The translations under genes were made by a program, and so were the position numbers. From an uncultured Bacteroidia bacterium (GTDB taxonomy: Bacteria; Bacteroidota; Bacteroidia; Bacteroidales; UBA932): 8,063 nt of DNA. The notes beneath the pieces are model-generated. The model was given only the letters and a program-made list of their open reading frames with translations, made no database searches and was not told where the DNA came from. Below, piece after piece: positions 4,463 through 8,063 of the stretch. Each line of letters starts with the position of its first letter. Position 1 is the stretch's first letter. The stretch lies in NCBI GenBank assembly GCA_902766985.1, contig CACXFP010000126.1:1-8063 (forward strand). The letters run 5' to 3'.

Positions 4463-5848
4463 ATGACATTTTCCATGATTATCCAGCTCCTGATCGTACT
4501 GGCCGCCCTGTATGTCGGATCAAGGTACGGGAGCCTCGCCCTCGGCGCAATTTCCGGCATCGGCCTTGCGATCCTTGTCTTCGGTTTCGGTCTCAAGCCC
4601 GGCACTCCTCCTACGGATGTAATCTATATCATTATTGCCGCCGTTACCTGCGCCGGTACGCTCCAGGCCTCAGGTGGCATGGACTGGATGATCCAGATTG
4701 CGGAGAAGATGTTGCGGAAGCATCCCGAGCACATAACCTTCCTGGCCCCCCTTACCACCTTCTTCCTTACCGTTCTCGTAGGTACCGGCCATGTGGTCTA
4801 TACTATCATGCCGATTATCTGCGACATCGCCCTTAAGAAGGGCATACGTCCCGAAAGGCCCTGCGGAGTGGCTTCCATAGCCTCCCAGGTCGGTATAACC
4901 TGCTCTCCCATCGCAGCGGCTGTCGTCGGATTCGTAACAATCTCCAATGCAAACGGATACATGGTTTCCATCCCCCAGGTGCTGATGGTAACCCTTCCCG
5001 CATGCATCATCGGCCTCATGTTCGCCGCCGCGGCATCCTACCGCAGGGGCAAGGACCTCGACAAGGACCCCGCCTTCCAGGCGAGGCTTGCCGATCCCGA
5101 ACAGAGGGCCTTCATCTACGGCGGTTCGGCGACAACTCTCGACAAGGTGATCACCAAGCCAGCGAAAGCGTCCGTTTATGTTTTCCTGACAGCCCTTCTG
5201 GTTATCGTAGGATTCGCTTTCTGCCAGATGATCCATGTTGACAGGAACGGGGAAAGCGTAGCCCTCGCCACAGCCATGGGCATCCCCAAGATGAATCTCA
5301 TCATCCAGATAATCATGCTCACTGCTGCCGCCATCAACATCATGTTCTGCAAGGCGGAGCCCAAAAAGGCTGTTGCAGGAGCCGTGTGGCAGTCAGGAAT
5401 GGTTGCAGTTGTCGCTATCTTCGGCATCGCCTGGCTGGCCGACACCTATTTCGCCAATTATCTCGAGGAAATGAAGGGAATGCTGATGGGAATCGTGGAG
5501 AAATGGCCATGGGCCATCGCATTTGTCTTCTTCCTGGTCTCTGTGCTTATCAATTCCCAGGGAGCGGTGGTCGTCGCAATGCTGCCGCTGGCCTATTCCC
5601 TCGGAATCGCCGGTCCGGTCCTTCTCGGAGTACTGCCTAGCGTGTACGGGTATTTCTTCATCCCCAACTATCCTTCCGATATCGCTACCGTGAATTTCGA
5701 CCGTTCAGGTACCACAGTGATCGGAAAATACCTGCTTAACCACAGTTTCATGATGCCGGGCCTGATCAGTGTAATCGTCGCCACCGTCGTGGGCTATCTT
5801 ATCACGATGGTTCTCTTCCCCGGATTCTTCGCCTCGTTCGCGGCGTAA
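4463..5848 (+). CDS. dcuB: Anaerobic C4-dicarboxylate antiporter, DcuB type
   Basis: The protein has 461 residues from the ATG at 4463 (MTFSMIIQLLIVL). A TTG 14 codons upstream overlaps the promoter box and is not used by homologues as I recall them. Dcu carriers exchange fumarate, malate or aspartate for succinate across the inner membrane during fumarate respiration. Family motifs are intact: LKPGTPPTDV, LQASGG (67-72), GTGHVVYTI (107-115), KKGIRPERP, the cytoplasmic loop RGKDLDKD (195-202), and YPSDIATVNFDRSGTT (403-418). GTGHVVYTI, RGKDLDKD and FDRSGTT match E. coli DcuB better than DcuA, hence the symbol. Many hydrophobic segments span the length, which is close to the usual 430-450. In a succinate-producing gut anaerobe it would export succinate. 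The gene stands alone, without an asparaginase or fumarase neighbour in this window. Confidence 0.92.
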   Translation: MTFSMIIQLLIVLAALYVGSRYGSLALGAISGIGLAILVFGFGLKPGTPPTDVIYIIIAAVTCAGTLQASGGMDWMIQIAEKMLRKHPEHITFLAPLTTFFLTVLVGTGHVVYTIMPIICDIALKKGIRPERPCGVASIASQVGITCSPIAAAVVGFVTISNANGYMVSIPQVLMVTLPACIIGLMFAAAASYRRGKDLDKDPAFQARLADPEQRAFIYGGSATTLDKVITKPAKASVYVFLTALLVIVGFAFCQMIHVDRNGESVALATAMGIPKMNLIIQIIMLTAAAINIMFCKAEPKKAVAGAVWQSGMVAVVAIFGIAWLADTYFANYLEEMKGMLMGIVEKWPWAIAFVFFLVSVLINSQGAVVVAMLPLAYSLGIAGPVLLGVLPSVYGYFFIPNYPSDIATVNFDRSGTTVIGKYLLNHSFMMPGLISVIVATVVGYLITMVLFPGFFASFAA

Positions 5849-5876
5849 TTCCGGGTATTTGCAGGAACTTTTTACA

Positions 5877-5900
5877 GGGGCCGTCCGGTTGGGCGGCTCC
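5877..5900. terminator. GC-rich hairpin between the convergent dcuB-like and peptidase genes
   Basis: GGGGCCGTCC (5877-5886) pairs with GGGCGGCTCC (5891-5900) through ten positions, two of them G-U type, around a GGTT loop. On the plus strand it is followed by TAGTATTTTA, a weak T-rich stretch, so it probably ends the dcuB-like transcript. It overlaps the first base read of the peptidase stop codon (5900-5902), so the two convergent transcripts share it. Confidence 0.55.
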
Positions 5901-7999
5901 TAGTATTTTATGCCCATGTTGTAGAGGATGAAGGAGTAGATGTCGGCCTGCTCCTCGAGGCGCTTGGACATCGGTTTCCCGCCGCCGTGTCCGGCCTTGG
6001 TGTCGATGCGGATGAGGCAGGGGGCGTCTCCGGCCTGGCATTCCTGGAGGGTCGCGGCGAACTTGAATGAGTGTGCCGGGACTACGCGGTCGTCATGGTC
6101 GGCTGTGGTCACGAGGGTTGCGGGATACTTCGTTCCAGGCCTGAGGTTGTGGAGGGGTGAGTATCCCAGAAGGTAGTTGAACATTTCGGGGCTGTCTTCG
6201 CTGGTGCCGTAGTCTCCGGCCCAGTTCCAGCCGATGGTGAACTTGTGGTAGCGGAGCATGTCCATGACACCCACCTGAGGGATCGCCACTCCGAAAAGGT
6301 CGGGTCTCTGTGTCATGCAGGCGCCCACGAGGAGTCCGCCGTTGCTGCCTCCTACGATGGCCAGGTGCTGAGTGTCGGTGTACTTGTTCGCAATCAGCCA
6401 TTCTGCGGCTCCGATGAAGTCGTCGAAGACGTTCTGCTTGTTCAGTTTTGTGCCGGCCAGATGCCATTCTTCACCGTATTCGCTGCCGCCCCGGAGGTTT
6501 ACCTGGGCATAGATGCCCCCTTTCTCGAGGAAGGGTATCCTCGTGGCCGAGAATCCGGGGTTGAGGGCGATGTTGAATCCGCCGTAGCCGTACAGGTAAA
6601 CGGGATTCTTGCCGTTAAGTTTCAATCCTTTGCGATAAGTGAGGAACATCGGGATGCTGGTGCCGTCCTTGCTGGGGAAGAACACCTGGACGCTTTCATA
6701 TGCGTTGGGATTGAAGTTGACCTTTGGAGAGTCGTAAAGGGTACTGGCCCCGCTTTCTATGTCGTAACTGTAGATGGTGGAGGGTACGGTGAAGGAAGTG
6801 AAGGTATAATAGCATTCCGGATGGCCCTTCCTGCATGAGAAGCCGGCGGAACCGACCGAGGGGAGCTTGATTTCTGAAAGCCTGTTTCCTTCATAGTCAT
6901 AGATATAGCTGTGGGTGCAGGCGTCTTTCATGAAGGAAATGATGAGTTTGTCGGCGACCGGAGCGATGCCTTCGATGACATTTTCCTGTTCGGGGAGGAC
7001 TTCCTTCCAGTTCCGGATGCCGGGGCGGGAAAGGTCGGCTGCCATTATCCTGTATTTAGGAGCTCCGAAGTTGGTCAGGATGTAGATGGTGCTGCCCTGT
7101 TCCGCGATGGGGGAGTAGTTGTAGGAATAATCCGAAACCATCTGCATAAACTGGGAGTCAGGGCTCGTGAGATCCTTGACATAGAGGAGATTCCCGGTTC
7201 CCATGCCATCCTCGTAGAGGTACATTATCTTCTCGTCTTCGCTTACGTCGACGATGTAGAACCTCTGGGGATACATCGGATTCTGGAAGAAGAGCCTGTC
7301 TTCCGACTGCGGGGTGCCGATCTTGTGGTAATACACCTTGTGGCCTTCGTTGACATTGGTGAATTCGCGGCCTCCCGTCGGGGCGTCGTAGGCACTGTAG
7401 TAGAAGCCGTCTCCCCTCCATGAGGCACCACTGAATTTTGCCCACTCGATATGGTCGGGAAGAAGTTTTCCGGTGGCGGTCTCCATCACGTAGAATTCCC
7501 TCCAGTCGCTTCCGCTGCGGGAAATCGAGTAAGCCATGTATTTTTCGTCATTGGAGAAATAGATGCCGTTGAGGGCGACGGTCCCGTCCTCCGAGAGCGC
7601 GTTCGGGTCGAGGAAAACCCTTGGCTCGGCATTTTCGGAATCCTTCACGTAGAGGACGCTCTGGTTCTGAAGCCCCGAGTTCTTGTAGAAGAAAATCTTC
7701 CCGGCCCTTTTGAACGGGGCGGAAAGTTTCTCATAATCTGAAACCTCATTCAGCCGTTTCAGCATCCTGTCCCTGAATTTAATCTTGCTGAAATATTTGG
7801 AAGTCACGGCATTCTCAGTTTCGACCCAGGCCTTGGTAGCCGGAGCGTTCTCGTCTTCCAGCCATCTGTAGGGGTCAGACACCTTCGTTCCGAAGTATTC
7901 ATCCTGCGTACCGTCTTTCTCCGCCAGGGGGTATTTTATCTGAGCCCCGGCCACAACAGTCATCGTTGCCATACCTATAACCAATAATAACCTTTTCAT
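5900..7999 (-). CDS. Secreted prolyl oligopeptidase (serine peptidase family S9A)
   Basis: The enzyme has 699 residues from the ATG at 7997-7999; an upstream in-frame start would extend over the promoter and put 14 residues before the signal peptide. Residues 1-20 (MKRLLLVIGMATMTVVAGAQ) are a signal peptide, so it acts in the periplasm or outside. The S9A N-terminus is clear (YFGTKVSDPYRWLEDENAPA). A beta-propeller that gates the active site should span roughly residues 90-425, followed by the alpha/beta-hydrolase domain. The triad is complete: Ser552 in GGSNGG, Asp636 in DHDDRVVP, and His671 in AGHGGG, with spacing close to pig prolyl oligopeptidase (Ser554, Asp641, His680). The Arg of DDR that binds the substrate C-terminus is kept, as is the DYG...YSPLHN region. 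It cleaves short peptides after proline, probably in nutrient scavenging. Length is normal for the family. Confidence 0.95.
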   Translation of the reverse strand: MKRLLLVIGMATMTVVAGAQIKYPLAEKDGTQDEYFGTKVSDPYRWLEDENAPATKAWVETENAVTSKYFSKIKFRDRMLKRLNEVSDYEKLSAPFKRAGKIFFYKNSGLQNQSVLYVKDSENAEPRVFLDPNALSEDGTVALNGIYFSNDEKYMAYSISRSGSDWREFYVMETATGKLLPDHIEWAKFSGASWRGDGFYYSAYDAPTGGREFTNVNEGHKVYYHKIGTPQSEDRLFFQNPMYPQRFYIVDVSEDEKIMYLYEDGMGTGNLLYVKDLTSPDSQFMQMVSDYSYNYSPIAEQGSTIYILTNFGAPKYRIMAADLSRPGIRNWKEVLPEQENVIEGIAPVADKLIISFMKDACTHSYIYDYEGNRLSEIKLPSVGSAGFSCRKGHPECYYTFTSFTVPSTIYSYDIESGASTLYDSPKVNFNPNAYESVQVFFPSKDGTSIPMFLTYRKGLKLNGKNPVYLYGYGGFNIALNPGFSATRIPFLEKGGIYAQVNLRGGSEYGEEWHLAGTKLNKQNVFDDFIGAAEWLIANKYTDTQHLAIVGGSNGGLLVGACMTQRPDLFGVAIPQVGVMDMLRYHKFTIGWNWAGDYGTSEDSPEMFNYLLGYSPLHNLRPGTKYPATLVTTADHDDRVVPAHSFKFAATLQECQAGDAPCLIRIDTKAGHGGGKPMSKRLEEQADIYSFILYNMGIKY

Positions 8000-8015
8000 G
8001 ATTTCTTTGTTTTTG

Positions 8016-8023
8016 TAAAGATA
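8016..8023 (-). promoter_or_regulatory. Possible -7 box for the prolyl oligopeptidase gene
   Basis: On the minus strand the bases read TATCTTTA, one mismatch from TAnnTTTG, 16 bases upstream of the ATG. TTG triplets occur upstream near 8036-8041, but the spacing of 12-15 bases is shorter than usual. This gives weak support only. Confidence 0.3.
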
Positions 8024-8063
8024 ATACTTTTTCCACAACAAAAAAGAGGACGGCCCGTATGGA

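Noticed and set aside
4670..5445. Long opposite-strand frames inside the dcuB-like gene
   Set aside because: They lie antisense to a well-conserved transporter and have low-complexity translations; the frames are by-products of GC-rich codon use.
6245..7423. Long plus-strand frames (197 and 170 codons) antisense to the prolyl oligopeptidase gene
   Set aside because: They are complete shadows of a gene with an intact catalytic triad; no promoter, start context or family resemblance supports them.
8042..8063. Start of another gene or terminator at the window end
   Set aside because: Only 22 bases remain, with no readable motif beyond a GC-rich patch (GGACGGCCCG); nothing can be supported.

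Overview
The window looks like a Bacteroidales (Bacteroidota) chromosome. The reasons are TAnnTTTG-type -7 promoter boxes, little sign of Shine-Dalgarno sites, a secreted S9A prolyl oligopeptidase, a Dcu-family dicarboxylate carrier, an outer-membrane protein ending in aromatic Phe, and an Rhs core of the Bacteroidota type. It falls into two parts.

The left part (1-3340) is a degraded polymorphic-toxin (Rhs) island. It starts with the C-terminus of an outer-membrane beta-barrel gene (1-174) and ends with a second copy of that gene's last 16 codons plus 3' flank (3134-3233). The two copies form a direct repeat of about 100 bp, 3010 bp apart. Between them, in order, are: about 370 bp of unassigned sequence; a good promoter (592-622) driving an 86-residue ORF that joins a signal-peptide-like start to an Rhs post-core linker; a C-terminal toxin fragment (935-1177); a 348-residue composite immunity protein ending in a barstar-like domain; a barnase-like RNase C-terminal fragment (2232-2360); a second barstar-like immunity gene split by a frameshift in an A8 run (2366-2784); and an Rhs core remnant with an internal deletion, fused in frame to the outer-membrane protein tail. 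The cargo from about 640 to 2810 is visibly more AT-rich than its surroundings. The layout fits successive displaced toxin-tip/immunity modules left behind by toxin exchange and then pruned by deletion. The immunity genes are better preserved than the toxins.

The right part (3340-8063) looks like ordinary, intact core sequence. It holds a minus-strand exported protein with two copies of one domain, a divergent dcuB-like C4-dicarboxylate antiporter gene, and, convergent with it, a minus-strand secreted prolyl oligopeptidase with a complete catalytic triad. Strong hairpins sit between the island and the minus-strand gene and between dcuB and the peptidase gene. No rRNA, tRNA, CRISPR array, transposase or integrase was seen.
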